Source of the DNA: Monilinia fructicola
Taxonomy: Eukaryota; Ascomycota; Leotiomycetes; Helotiales; Sclerotiniaceae
Length of the DNA: 64,000 bases
Direction: 5' to 3'
Assembly: GCA_008692225.1 (NCBI GenBank)
Contig: VICG01000008.1
Span: forward strand, 755,001-819,000
Part shown: one piece after another, positions 1 to 12,750 of the stretch
How the letters are laid out: each line of letters opens with the position of its first letter
How positions within the stretch are numbered: position 1 is the stretch's first letter
Notes under the pieces: generated by a model
Database searches by the model: none
Seen by the model: the letters and a program-made list of their open reading frames with translations, nothing else
Told to the model about the DNA's origin: nothing
Made by a program: the position numbers and the translations under genes

Positions 1-994
<994 letters not shown>

Positions 995-1155
995 GTTTTG
1001 CTTTTTGAATAATTTGAAGTAGAGAGGTCAAATATGTCGACGACGTATCAGTCAAATGAAGTCCAAGTGATTGAGATGGAGAAGAGGTTTTTTCTTTCTC
1101 TTTTTTCTTTTTCTTTCCTTTTTGAAAATGAATGTATAAGAATTTGGATGATATT

Positions 1156-1212
1156 GATGGTATGGATGGTATGGATGGTATGGATGGTATGGACGGTATG
1201 GATGGTATGGTA
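1156..1212. repeat. Tandem 9-bp repeat GATGGTATG, about six copies
   Basis: Six units of GATGGTATG, one with a T-to-C change (GACGGTATG), lie about 160 bp upstream of the MAP kinase start. It is a minisatellite in the presumed 5' region of that gene; no coding role is supported. Confidence 0.85.
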
Positions 1213-1586
1213 TGCTTTCAGAGAATGAATATAATAACCTTGAAGTGATAGCCCTGGTAAGGACTAAGGAGGTTTGGGAGGTTTGTAAAAATGGGTACAG
1301 TGTTACGAAGTAGATTGATTTGATATGATCTTCTTAACCGCTGACAACAGTGACAAGGAAGTTGTTATGATGGAAAGAGGCACAGCTCGGTCGGAATTAG
1401 AAGATTTGGGGTCCAAAGTGGGGAAAGTCTCTTTATTCAATAATCAAGGAATCCAATTGAAAGGGTTGTCGATGATTATTAGTCCTTGTAATTACTCTAT
1501 AGAGTAGGAAGGATAGAAGAGAATGGGAGAAGATGGGATGGATAGAAAAAAAGGAAAGGAGGGATAGGAGGGATATGAAGAATATG

Positions 1587-2223
1587 AAGAATATAAAGGA
1601 TAAAAAGAAGATTAAGAAAAAGGATAAAAAGGATAGGAAAAATAGAGAAGGATAGGATAGAAGTAGAAAAGATAGTAGGATAATAAATAAATAAATTATA
1701 AAATATTTACTTTTATTTTTTAAATTAGAATATAGGTTTTAATTATTAATAAAAAGATAAATATATATAAATATATACTCTATATATATATATATATATA
1801 TATCTATATCTTTAAATATCTTTATATAAACTTATTAAATAGTTCTATCTATATATATATATATATAAATTAATTTATTTATCTATTTATTTATTTATAT
1901 ATTTATATATAGAGTATACTTAGATATCTATTTAGAATAAATAAATAATATATATATATATTATTAGTTTATTAACTTATATCTTAATCTTTTAATTAAA
2001 AGAAAGAATCTTAAAAGAGAAAGAAAAGATTATATAAATATTTAAAGAGAAAGAAATAATCTTAGAAACTCTTACTAGCCCTAGAGATACTTATCTAGAC
2101 GTAGATAATATATAATCGTTTATATAGTATTAAAGTATAATATATCTTAATATACCTTTTTATATATTAGTCTTTATTTTATTAATATTATTTATATTTT
2201 ATTTATTTAAATTATAAAATCGT
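1587..2223. repeat. AT-rich island lacking all CpA and TpG (RIP-like)
   Basis: The first roughly 95 bp continue a purine-rich GGATAG/GAAGAATA tract; from 1681 the sequence is almost purely A/T with scattered TATA runs. Reading every line, I found no CpA and no TpG dinucleotide between the TpG at 1585 and the TpG at 2224. Repeat-induced point mutation in ascomycetes converts CpA to TpA on both strands, so their joint absence is the expected end state of a heavily mutated repeat. No ORF or recognisable transposon protein survives. The purine-rich left part would lack these dinucleotides anyway, so the strongest stretch is 1681–2220. Confidence 0.7.
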
Positions 2224-2699
2224 TGCATTTTATCTATTTTTCTCTAGTCACCTAATAGGTAAGCACCTATCTAGTAAGTAGACGGGATACCTATTCAACT
2301 TTCTCCCTTTCATCTTCCATCTACCAAATAAACAATAACAATAGATAATGAGGGGGAAAATATCCAAATCAACTAGGACCAAAACAGGAGGTGGGGTGGG
2401 GAGCTTGATTCGCTTATTTGACCAATCCAGTCCAAGTAAATAATATTATTTTATTCAATTTACTGTATTTGGTTTACTTGTAAAGTATTCCCGAGGTCAT
2501 CAATACTGTACAGTGTACTGAGTACTCTGTAGAGAAATGGATAAGGCTGAATGTTTCATATTTGATTTTAATCCATCGGATCTGAATCTTATTATTCCTT
2601 GGCATTTTCAACTAGCAACTGTCAACTATCAACTCTTTATCTCTTTCTTTCTCTCTTTCTATTTCTTTTTTTCTTTCTTTTTATCTGTTTATTTATTTA

Positions 2700-2785
2700 G
2701 CTATTTATCTACTTAAATATCTATCTACTTAAATATCTATCTACTTAAGTATTTATCTACTTAGATATCTATCTATCTTCTTTCC
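2700..2785. repeat. Degenerate tandem repeat, TATCTACTTAAATATC-like units
   Basis: Imperfect 16–18 bp units of the TATCTACTTAAA type follow a CT-rich tract (2637–2690). Simple-sequence filler in the spacer; no function is evident. Confidence 0.75.
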
Positions 2786-3554
2786 TCTCTCTTTCATCTC
2801 TTATTTTAATGTTCATTCAATACTTAACATCCAACATCAACCTCAACATCCGAATATGAAGTATACGTATCATCAGATACTAGATACTACCTAGATACTA
2901 GGCGCGTACTTTCATATATGGTAATTCCCATATACCTTCGTTACTTTGTCCATCCTATTCTATGCTTCGAGACCTCCTTTATCTCGTTGACCTGGCTGTT
3001 ACACACCTGCTCATTTTGATAGTCTTCCTTCCTTACCCCACCACAGCGCTTGAAGCAAGCTCTTTGAGCGCATCACTTTACCAGCCGAGCGGGAAGAGCC
3101 TTTTTACATCAAAATTAACGCCCAATTTGATCAGTGTCATAATCAAAGGGCGTCTATATGTGATTACTTTCACCATTCTGACATAGAAAGAAGAAGAGTG
3201 GAACGATCCATGGATTTCTTAATCATTTATTCTTATGCTTTCGTGTCAGGATCATCATCTTTTGATTCGTCTTTCCGACTCTTTCGTCACTCATGCAATG
3301 AAGTACCAAAAGAAGATTTTACTCCACAGCCTGGAAATCTATGTTCTCGGATGTTAATCGCCTTGGATATATGTATCCAGTGGTTTGTTTAGATATTTCC
3401 TATATTTCTTCGTTTGAGATTCATTCTATAATTACATATTGGGTTGGAAGTCCTTCACCCATGCTCCAAAGCTACACGCTTATCTATCATAAGATCACGA
3501 GAACATGTGACAAAGTTCATAATAGTCCATTCTCCATAGTATATCTTTCAACCC

Positions 3555-4835
3555 TTACAAGACCTTCACCGAAGAGTTGGGCATGTTCCATTGAGTGGGT
3601 CCACCCTCTTTCTCTGCCCGGTCCATTTCAACGAGGTAATTTCGCATGATCGTTTTGAATCTCTTTGTCGCTTTATATGCGTCAATCATCTTCAGAACTG
3701 TATTTCTTCCATCTTCGCACTTGAGTGGTAGAGTGGAACAAGTGGTTGTAGAAGAGTTGGACCAAGTGGTTAGGTTGGAAGAAGAGGAATGGGTAGAATT
3801 GGCTGAAATTGTGCTAGCCATGTCGAGGTCAGAGTTCCAGGTCAATGCATCTTCATCGACGGGCCTGAGAAAGTCACCAAATGGATATCCTTGTCCAATT
3901 ATAGACTTGTGTCTGAAGGTGGTAAGATCAGGGACGCTACCTTGCCTCCCTAGAATGTATTCGTCAGTGTATTCTCACATGATCTTTGACTGCCTGAGGT
4001 TATACGTACAATCGTTGTTGGCAACCCAATTCGCTTGTAGCTTGCTCTGATTCTCCTTTGCTCGAATGGAGTATTCTTTCTCCTTCAAGATCCTATTCTG
4101 CTCCGCCATTTGCTCCATGAACTCTCTTTTTTGTTTTAGAAGTTTCTTTTTCTGTCCAACTTGCAATTTCAAATTATTAATACCTTCGTCACCTACAAGT
4201 TCGAATACTAGACCTCGGCCTTGCAATTGACTTTCGAGACAATGGTAAAGCTCTCGGACTCTTTCACTTTCCCAATCTATATTTTTGAAATCAGTATACA
4301 CAATATAATGCACCACCTACACATCCCTGGAATCGAAAACACTTACTAACAGCCGCAACCCATCTCCCACCACCCTTCATAATTTCTTTCTTCTCCATTT
4401 CCTTGCACCACCAAGCGAACCAATAATATATGTTTGTTTCTCAGTTAAAACCTTCCAATTCGCAGTTCTTATGGCACAGATCCTGGTAAGTATCCGGCAT
4501 CATGCTAAGGATTATATCGGTAATCATTACGTATGGTACTGGTGGTGTAATACGAAGACGCAGGAGTAGAATGAGAAGGGTCATGTCGCGTCTGTAAGAG
4601 GTATTGTTAGTCTGCTGCACAAGTCGAGGTATCAAGTGAAACAAATACAGATCAATCGCCTGTTTAAGGATGACCCGAAGAGGAGTAGTGAGGGAAATAT
4701 GGGAACTTACTTATCACCTTTCTTATACGTCTTGACATTCCTCTCCTTTCCTTCACCTTTTTTAGCTGTACCCCATGACTCAGGTGCAGGTTTCCAAGAT
4801 TTGGGCCCCATGTTTGCTTTGATATTTCTAACCAT
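3555..4835 (-). CDS. Unrecognised multi-exon protein with a coiled-coil segment; reading frame damaged
   Basis: Probable exons: 4835–4711 (starts MVRNIKANMGPKSWKPAPES), about 4659–4350, about 4277–4010 and 3949–3555. The introns at 4710 (GTAAGT) and at about 4347 (GTAAGT…ATATAG) look real, as does the last one, with GTACGT…TCTAG. The third exon holds a charged, probable coiled coil (GQKKKLLKQKREFMEQMAE); the last is Ser/Thr-rich. Two defects remain: exon 1 ends in phase 2 but exon 2 needs phase 0, and a TGA interrupts exon 2 near 4443, where a neighbouring frame stays open across it. These look like small indels. I recognise no domain and give no function. Confidence 0.5.
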
Positions 4836-6953
4836 GACGACGACTGTTCTGCTGGTATTTCTCGAGTCCTGAACCTGTACTGCAAACGCTTGCGAGTATG
4901 TAATGAAAAAGTGTTTGAGTTGATACGGTGTAATGTCTGAATTCTTATAGATAATATCTTGCTCGCAACTTGAAGTAAAGTCGAATCCTGAGTCGTATCC
5001 TAAAAATGATTAGGCCAGATGGATGAAGCCTGCGTCTTGGGCTTCAGTCTCTAGTTGTATACTCAGGTAGTAAGTACACTGAGTCGATGGTGGATAGATA
5101 AATAGATATTTATATTCCAGGGGATTATCAGGATAACAAGAAGTTCGAAAAGCTGATGTGACTCTTGATTTCTTTTCGAGTATCCAGTCACAAGAAATTC
5201 AGGTCTTTACACCCAAGTCTCAAATGGTTGGTTCATTAATCGAAATGTTATTGAGATCGTTATTCAAATCCAACAAAGTATCAAAGGATATTAGTAATAA
5301 TAAGAAGAAGAAGAAGAAGAAGTTGAAGAAGTTCAAGAAGTAGAAGAAATTGAAGAAGTAGAAGAAGTTGAAGGGAAAAAAAGTATCAAACCACGAATAT
5401 CCAAAATATAAAATATCAAGTATCGAAATAGAACACTCATAAGATCTGAACAATGACTAACTCCCCAGTCACACACAGACCCTTCGGCAGGCCGCAATCG
5501 GCTATCCAAAAAGGAGGTCTCAACGCTCCCGTACGTATTGGATGTAGCTACACCGTATCAACAAAGCAGGCCAGAATCAACAAATTCGCATCGGCTCCAG
5601 CATCAGCGTCCGCTTCAGCATCAGTACTCAACCGTGGTATCCCTCAGCACATGCGCCAGTCCTGCATCCTCAGCGCAGTGCAAACGCTCGTGTCATGTGA
5701 GAAGGGACCCCTGCCATGCCATGCCATGCCATGCCCCCTCGACGGTGAATTGTGAATCGGAACCCTCGCGTCATCGCTCGCGAGCACATGAATCATTCTG
5801 CTCGGCCCATGGGCTCATATCCATTTCCATATCCCTCGGTCGTTTTTGGTTCTTCGGCCCGCCCCGGCGCGGCGCGGCGCGGCGCGGCGTGTTGTGATGC
5901 GATGCGATGCGTGCGATGCGAATATCCATATCGATAGCGATAGCGATTTCGTTCTTCACGGCTTGTGTGGATAACGCGAGGGATTGGGATAGAGAGTGAA
6001 TCGGTTGTGTGGGGTGGGTGGATGGGTGGCTGAGAGAAGTGCGGATGTGCGTGTGTGCGTATGGGCTACCATTTATTACCTCTCTGGCGGGATGGGGAGA
6101 AGGGGGGTTGGGCTTGGTTTGCATAGATGGATGGATGGATGGATGGATGGACATCATGTTTATATCGAGGTGGTTTTAAGAGTATGTATATATATATATA
6201 TATGTATCATATATCAAAATCACTGTACGAGCTTTCCCCATTTCCACTTCCACTTCCACTTCCACTTCCACTTCCACTTCCTTTTCCCTCTCTGCAACGG
6301 CGAAAGAGAGAAATAGAGAAGATAAGGCGCTGGTTCCTTTTCTTTTCCCTCTCCCTTTTTTTCTTTTTTTTTTTTTTTTTTTTTTTTTTGCAAATTCCCT
6401 TTTAAGATAATATCGGTCGACTAATTGGCTTGGTATGGTATGGTTTGCTATGGTATGGTGTATTTCGAGCATTGCGTTGCACTGGAATGTGTGTTGAGGG
6501 ATATCCTATCCTCTCCTATCCTCTCTCCTATCCTATGCTCTCTATCTCTCTTGCCATGTATTTTTTAGCGAAACCTCACTTTCTATGCATGGAACCTTGG
6601 GGAGGCTTTGTTTTCTTTTCTTTTCTTTTCTTGGATTTGTGGATTCGTGGATTGTGTTGGCTGCTTTGCTTGACATAACATTGTACTCGAGATCAGGAAG
6701 AGCAGCGTGGAGAGCAGGATTGAGATCGAGGTCAGGGTCAAGAGAGAACGGAAGAAAGAAGACCAGGTTTGGGTATTGCATTGTATATGTGTAGCTCGCG
6801 AATGTCATGTGTATCATTCATATCCGTCTCTCGTTGCATCTTCAACTGCATCTTCATATTCATTGCCCTTTGCTAACCTCTGCCCCCTCTCTCTGGTTAT
6901 CGTCACCAGAAACATCACCGTTTGCTCTCATCGCCATAAATATCCACCCTGAG
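4836..6953. other. Spacer with many microsatellites; no supported gene
   Basis: Lies between the unknown gene's 5' end and the 3' end of the TrpRS gene. It contains an AAG tract (5302–5370), CATGC units (5713–5735), a GGCGC run (5866–5890), GGAT units (6124–6152), CTTCCA units (6241–6285) and a T tract (6364–6389). Open frames here (for example 5453–5755 and 5538–5897) follow these repeats, overlap each other in several frames and lack domain features, so I do not call genes. Confidence 0.6.
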
Positions 6954-8546
6954 CTAAGACCCCCCAGCGGCCTTCTTAACCGCCGCCTTCTTCTCCTCAA
7001 TCGCCTTCAATTTCGCCAATTTCTTCTCCTGGTTCTTCGTTAATTTGCCCTCTCCAGCTCCCGTGCCATCTGCATTTTCTCCTGCAGCTCCAGCTCCAGC
7101 TCCCGCGTCTGGCTCTACTTTCTTAGCATTCTTGTTTCCTCCCCAAACCAACTCCTTCCTCGCCATAAAGTCTTTCACAATCTCATCTGTAACCAGCGCT
7201 CTTCTCTCTTGGAACCCCTTCACGTAAATTTGTAATTCTTTGATACATCTCGCTTTCAATTCTCCTGTTAGCATTTCTCCGGATCTATATGCCTGTTTAA
7301 TCTTCTCTAATTCTTCATCATCTTCTAAGAAAAACGTTAAATACTGATAGGCAACATCTTTGTCTGTATCGCCTCCTTTTTCCCTCTGTTCCTGTTCGGT
7401 CACTTGTCCGCCGCTGAATGCATATTTATTGATTTTATTCTTGATCTTGTTAGGTTCATCATACATGAAGATTGCCGAGGTATCGACTGAGGCGCTCATT
7501 TTGGAACCGGGCCCTTGAAGAGCGTCTAAGAAGCGTGAGTGGATTAAGGCGGGTTTGGCAAAATGGAGGCGCGCGGCTACGTCGCGTGTCATGCGGAAAT
7601 ACGGGTCTTGATCGATGGCGCAGGGAATTAGGGAGGGAATTTGAGTGGTTTTGGATTCGTCGGTGCCAAAGATGTGGGGGAAGGAGTTGGCAAAGGAGGT
7701 TGCACCTTGTACCGCTCCGAAATGGATTTTACCAATGCAGGAACTGGGGCTAGTTGTTAGTGAAGTCCAGGTGGTTTTCTATGCTAGAAATTTGTCCTAC
7801 CTCTCATTGAAACCAAAGACAGCTCGTGCAACATTCAAGGTAACGTGCTTGGAGATTCGAGTAACGTTCTTGTAGAATGCGCCTCCCATGTAGTCATAAT
7901 CGCTAAACATAAATGTCTTCTTGGGATCGAATCCAACGGCAATGATATCTTTTGCATTGCTATTGGTATAGCTTTGCACTTCCTCGATTGTACGTTTCTC
8001 AGAGAAGATATATTTCTCATCATCTGTAAGCATGATGATCAACGGGACATCAAACACATCTTGTAACCATCTATGGGTGAGTCATCAGCATAATTCGAAT
8101 AAACTTGTTGTGCAATATACTTTCGATGCTCGCAGATTATGCAAACTCCAAGAAACTCGCAGCTTAGAGACTCACTTGGTAAACTCAAAAGGAACAGTAT
8201 GTCCAATATGCATACTATCACTACTTGGACCGCGTCCGGTATATAAGAAAAATGGTTCTCCCCTCTCATGACGATCCAGCATAAGATTCAAATCACGATG
8301 ACTAAACACGATTCCTCTTCTCATAAACCTATGGGGTTTATGTCCAGTCACTTCCTCGAACCTCTTCAAATCCGCCTCTTCAATTTTCTTGGTTCCAAAC
8401 TCATCGATCAATGTCAAATAATTGATAGCTTTTGCGATCCCATCTGCGCCAATTTCACCGGCGACATTGTAGGGATCGACGGTTTGTTTGGTAGCTGGGG
8501 CATCGGCAGCCAAGGTGGCAGAGAGAGTGGGTTCTGTGTCGGTCAT
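6954..8546 (-). CDS. WRS1: Cytosolic tryptophan–tRNA ligase (class I)
   Basis: Charges tRNA-Trp with tryptophan using ATP, in the cytosol. Exons 8546–8176, 8070–7801 and 7749–6954 join in phase to give about 478 residues, normal for the eukaryotic cytosolic enzyme. The class I signatures are both present: HIGH in [10 protein letters not shown] (about residues 113–116) and the eukaryotic KMSAS form in PGSKMSAS (about 297–301). Between them the Rossmann core includes [11 protein letters not shown] and [12 protein letters not shown]. The Ala/Gly-rich acidic tail near 7040–7120 and the Lys-rich C-terminus are typical fungal extensions. No mitochondrial presequence is obvious. The start is the first ATG ahead of a conserved region; it faces the PRELI-like gene across about 800 bp. 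Confidence 0.97.
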
Positions 8547-9345
8547 GATGGTAGTGATTGAGAATTGGGGGAGTCAGTATTTTAATTTGGAGGAGGGGCT
8601 ATTTGTTCTTTCCTGGAGGGGAATTACTGCCATTTACTCGTCCGTTCTTGTCGGCGGTGAATCATTCTTTATATGACTTTAGGTAAAATCACGTGCGTGT
8701 AAGTAGAAGATCTCCAATTGGGATAGCTTTGTTTAAGCTGACTGACTGAATGAATGAATCAATGAATGAATGAATGAACGAACGAATGAATGACCGACTG
8801 ACATCGATATCATGGATGCTTGAACCTTTGAGGCTTTGCGGGGTTTTACTTATTAGTGAGGTTATCGTATCGTATGGTATCTTTTCTGATACATCTTAAA
8901 AATCCTCAAATCTTCATTCCTTCATTCCAATAATGCCAATACTTGTTACTCTCTGATCTCAAGGTGGAAGAACAATTATCACAAACTTGGAATCCTCACT
9001 CTCCTCACTCTCCTCACTCTCCTCACTCTCACTCACAACAAATAAGCCAGCATCCATCCATTCATCTCCGTCACACTAAACCTAAAGAATCCAAATCCGG
9101 GGAAAAGGACATCAGGCGAGCAATTCCCTTCCAGAAGCTCCAATCCCTCTAATCCACATCAGTCGAGGTCAACAATCATACCACCAGCATTCGATTTCTG
9201 AACCGACTTTCCTCTTCCCTTCATTCTTTTCCTTGTCTTCATCCCCAAACCTTCTTGTACCATCAGAAAACCTACATGTATACCATCCACAACTAATCAA
9301 TCAACAATCAATCAATCAATCAATCAATCCCAACAATCTGCAGCT
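8547..9345. promoter_or_regulatory. Shared divergent promoter region, TrpRS / PRELI-like gene
   Basis: About 800 bp separate the two divergent start codons. The interval holds a GAAT/GACT simple repeat (8740–8800), a CTCCTCACT minisatellite (8996–9030) and a CAAT run just before the plus-strand ATG (9298–9328). No defined transcription-factor site is claimed. Confidence 0.5.
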
Positions 9346-10068
9346 ATGGTCAAATTCTACGAATCCTCTTACTCCTACGATTACTCCTTCCCCGCCGTTA
9401 CCCTTGCCTACTTTCTTCGCTATCCAAATCCCCATAGTACACATGTACTCTCCACCGATGTGATATCGCGCACCGTGGATCCCGAAACCGGTCGTTTGCG
9501 CACTCTGCGTATTCATCGTAAATCCACTCGTTTGCCCTCGGCAGTTCTCAAGCTCCTACCTAAAAGTGTGCTAGGCAATGTGAGAAGTGATAGAAGCGAA
9601 TCTTATATATTGGAGACCTCGGAGGTGGATATTAAAGAGGGATGGATGAAAACTGAGAGTAGAAATTTGGATTGGACGGGTATCTTGAGTGTCGTTGAAC
9701 GACAGAGTTTTCAAAGGGCTTTGGGGAAAGAAGAGAAAGAGGAAGAGTTTAGTGTAGGATCTGGGATGACGGGAGTCAGGACACAAGTCATGTTTCACAG
9801 CCGACTTGGGGATCGATTGAGGGCCATGAGAAAGGGTGGAGAGGAAGAGGGAGATGAGGAGAAGAAGGGATGGTTGGCGAATTGGAGTACGAAAGGGGTG
9901 CAGAGGAGTATTGAGGCGATAGCTAGTCGGAAGACGGAAAATCAATTGGGGAAGAGTAAGGAGGGGATGATGGTTGTGCTTGAAAGGATGAGGAAGGGGG
10001 GTTTGGTGGCAGTTTTGGACGGAATGAGGAGGGACAGGGAATTGATGTTTGCAGGTATGGAGAGATGA
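9346..10068 (+). CDS. PRELI/MSF1 (Ups-type) intramitochondrial lipid-transfer domain protein
   Basis: Single-exon protein of 240 residues. The N-terminal half has the PRELI/MSF1 signature: YDYSFPAVTLAYFLRYPNP, then THVLSTDVISR, a TLRIHRKSTRLP strand and WTGILSVVERQSF. Family members (yeast Ups1–3, human PRELI) carry phospholipids such as phosphatidic acid or phosphatidylserine across the mitochondrial intermembrane space, with an Mdm35-type partner; that role is known for the family and inferred here. The domain usually covers about 170 residues, so the acidic and basic C-terminal part (GKEEKEEEF onward, residues about 125–240) looks like a lineage-specific extension. The start at 9346 directly precedes the conserved N-terminal strand. 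Which Ups paralogue it is cannot be settled by eye. Confidence 0.9.
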   Translation: MVKFYESSYSYDYSFPAVTLAYFLRYPNPHSTHVLSTDVISRTVDPETGRLRTLRIHRKSTRLPSAVLKLLPKSVLGNVRSDRSESYILETSEVDIKEGWMKTESRNLDWTGILSVVERQSFQRALGKEEKEEEFSVGSGMTGVRTQVMFHSRLGDRLRAMRKGGEEEGDEEKKGWLANWSTKGVQRSIEAIASRKTENQLGKSKEGMMVVLERMRKGGLVAVLDGMRRDRELMFAGMER

Positions 10069-10907
10069 GTTTGAATGAGGGTTTATGAGATATGATGAAT
10101 ATACATGGGGATGAATATACACCCGGATACGGAGTGAGGAATAGGCAGCTTAAAAGGTATGGAGGGCTTGGGGTAGGTGGGAGGGGAAAGATGAGAAAAA
10201 ACGCTCTTTCATGAACGTTGCAACCGTACCCTTCCCTTAGGCGGTGGCCTATGTATAAACGCACACAGAAAATATACGGGAGCGAGGAGTTTGGGACAAA
10301 CACAGGCGTTTTGGGGCAGTCCACTCTCATTTGTTTGTATCACGTTGTATGGAAATGTATCAAATTTCGAATTTATGCTTTGCTGTGATTTATTGTTTGG
10401 GCTCACTTTTGCACATATTGTTATCATTGTGGTGTCCATGATGAGATACGAAGTATTGTATATCGGACATCTATTTCGCGTGAATTAATCACTGTAGTCC
10501 CGGTGGGCTTATAGTAGGTATACTCATAGGTATATCAACTAGGGTTACAACTCTGTTTATAAACAAATCCCCGGTTCCTTACTGTCGAAAAATTTATTGA
10601 GAGATAATTTCAGGTGACCACCTTATTCTCCATTTCAATTTTCCAACCCTTCTCCCGGTGAGCATTTACGGGCCTGCACATTTGAAAGTGTGCCTATATG
10701 TTCTTTAGGTGAGATATTTAGCATCACGATAGATAGCTCCGCATCAGACTCGTATTTTGGCGTTTGAGATTTCTGTTTTTGTTCCATTCTACATACTATC
10801 ATATCTCATTACTTCTCCTATCCATCCTTAGCCTCTATCACCCATTAATGTTTTTCCCATCGGCTAGCGCCCAAGATTTCTTCATCTGCATTTACATTTG
10901 ATTGCAT
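10069..10907. other. Intergenic, 3' sides of convergent genes
   Basis: Spacer between the PRELI-like gene (plus) and the S10 carboxypeptidase (minus), which converge. Short frames here have no domain features. Both 3' UTRs presumably end within it. Confidence 0.6.
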
Positions 10908-12750
10908 TTACAATTGCATCTCCCCCAACGCCCTCTTAATTGGAGGTGCGGTTCCATTTCCCAACGGCTCCGTAGGCTGGGCCACATCCTGTTGGGTAGT
11001 GAATGGTGCGGTACTGCTCAAGCTATCAATGCGTCCCAGGAGATACTCCACAGTTCTGTAACTGGCAGAGGGTGCGTATTGTGGGATCATGTGTCCACTC
11101 AGATCCACATACACAAACGTGAGGTTTCTCTCCGTGTGCGTGGTGCCCAAAACCCCGGAGGCAGCGAGCGTGCTGTCGGAGAGTTCGTTGTGGAAAGGGA
11201 CGTAGAAGGGGGAGGTGGGCTTGGTCTGGAATCCTTGCGCGCCGTTCCACGTCATGTTTTGGATGGCGAGGAGCGTGCCGTTGGCAATGAGAACCATGTC
11301 CAAGGCGCCGTGGCCGATGATGGTACGTTTTGAACGTTCGATTACCGAGGGGAGGACCGAGAGCGACGATGGGGGGGAGTTGTCTGTTGCGTCTATGAAG
11401 ACTGCGCCGTCGGAGCATTCACTCCATTCTCCTATGGGGGCATTGATGGCTTTTTGGACATCGGTGCGGTTGAAGTATATGGAGGCACCGGCTGGGAGGT
11501 AATTTTGAGAACCGGGGAAGCCGAGAACATCCCAGAGTTGGGGACAAGTGGTTGCCACTTGGTAGATGTCCCAGCAGGGGTTTACGTTAAATACTTCGTT
11601 GTAGATTAGGTCGAAGACGTCGCATTCCTCTCTTGTGCTGATTCCATCTTTGCTTGTGCCAGGGAGGGCGGAGGGGAAGGGACCGGGTGGTGGGTAGGTG
11701 AGATATTTGTTAATGTAGTCGGTGTAGCCGCAGGAATCGGATACGTTGTGGATTTTCTCAGCGAAGGAATCGGTGAAGGGGAAGAGGCCACCCCAATAAT
11801 CCACGAATGGCACGGCGGGGATTTGTTCTGCGATTACGTCGCTGGAGATTGAGGGGTCGTAGATCATGGTTGCCTCGACGTTGTAATACTTTAATAATCC
11901 ATTAGCTCTGGTCAGATTTCATGAAATCCAGGAACAACTCACAGTAGAGGTATCATTCTTATTAAACATGGCATCAGCAATATACGGAACATAATATCCC
12001 GCATAAGATTCACCCGTAATGTAGACCTTTCTTCCCTTCAAGTCAAAAGTATCAACGAAATTCTCCCAAAATCCGAGGAACTGGGCAGCGACATCTTCTT
12101 CGCTAGTAGCAGTTGGTGTTCCTTGCGAGAATCCTGTACCGACGGGCTGCTCAACCCAGACGACGTTTGTGAGGTTGACCCAGGTCCATGGGTTCTTGAC
12201 GGGGCGGTAGGTTCCGTATTGCCAGATCCAGGGACCGTTCTCTTGGAGAATTCCTTCGAGGGAGGAACATCCGGGCTAGTGATGGTCAGTAGTGCTTGAG
12301 CTTATACTATAGAGCAGCGACTTACGCCTCCATTTAGCCAGATGAGAATTTCATCGGAAGCTAATTCGTTTGTAGAAGGGTAGAACCAAAAGTACAATTG
12401 TCTTGTCTCGTTTGCCTCTCTCGAAATTGGTAATAATCCAGCATAGGATTCTCCCGCATCAAAATCAACATCGGGGATAGCGGAGCCGTTGACACTGAAT
12501 TCTATGAAAGTGTTAATGACTCTTCCTTATAATGAATTCGGAGATACTCACTAGCAGTAGAATTGGTCAAATATTGAAAATTGGTTTCCCTCTTCTCATA
12601 TTGTTGCTCTGTGCCAAAAGTGGGCCCTCTAGGTTTATTGATATGCTTATCCTGCTTTCCAACATGCCTCAAGCTTCTTCCAGAAGGAAGAGTAGCGTCA
12701 GCAATGCCACCTGCAATTGCCAGAGTCGAAAGCACAGTTGAGAAACGCAT
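10908..12750 (-). CDS. Secreted serine carboxypeptidase, peptidase family S10
   Basis: Removes C-terminal amino acids from peptides, probably in the secretory pathway or extracellularly. Exons 12750–12552, 12501–12326, 12275–11943 and 11888–10908 join in phase into about 562 residues. A signal peptide is likely ([19 protein letters not shown]). The hallmark [12 protein letters not shown] spans the exon 2/3 junction. The catalytic Ser lies in TGESYAGYY (about residue 215), the Asp in [11 protein letters not shown] (about 433) and the His in LSGHMIPQ (about 502), so the triad is complete. Many Asn-X-Ser/Thr sites fit secretion. Overall it resembles fungal carboxypeptidase S1-type enzymes more than vacuolar CPY, but this subtype is a judgement from general appearance. 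Position 12750 is the only ATG giving a signal peptide. Confidence 0.96.

Noticed and set aside
1741..1980. Centromere or replication origin in the AT island
   Set aside because: The island is short and its dinucleotide pattern is explained by RIP; nothing specific to centromeres or origins is visible.
5453..5897. Two overlapping plus-strand frames as a gene
   Set aside because: They read the same bases in different frames, run through CATGC and GGCGC repeats and show no domain or splice logic.
7472..7753. Plus-strand frame opposite TrpRS
   Set aside because: Antisense shadow of exon 3, which carries the KMSAS motif.
10902..11502. Plus-strand frames opposite the carboxypeptidase
   Set aside because: They lie wholly antisense to S10 peptidase exon 4, whose catalytic Asp and His prove the minus-strand reading.
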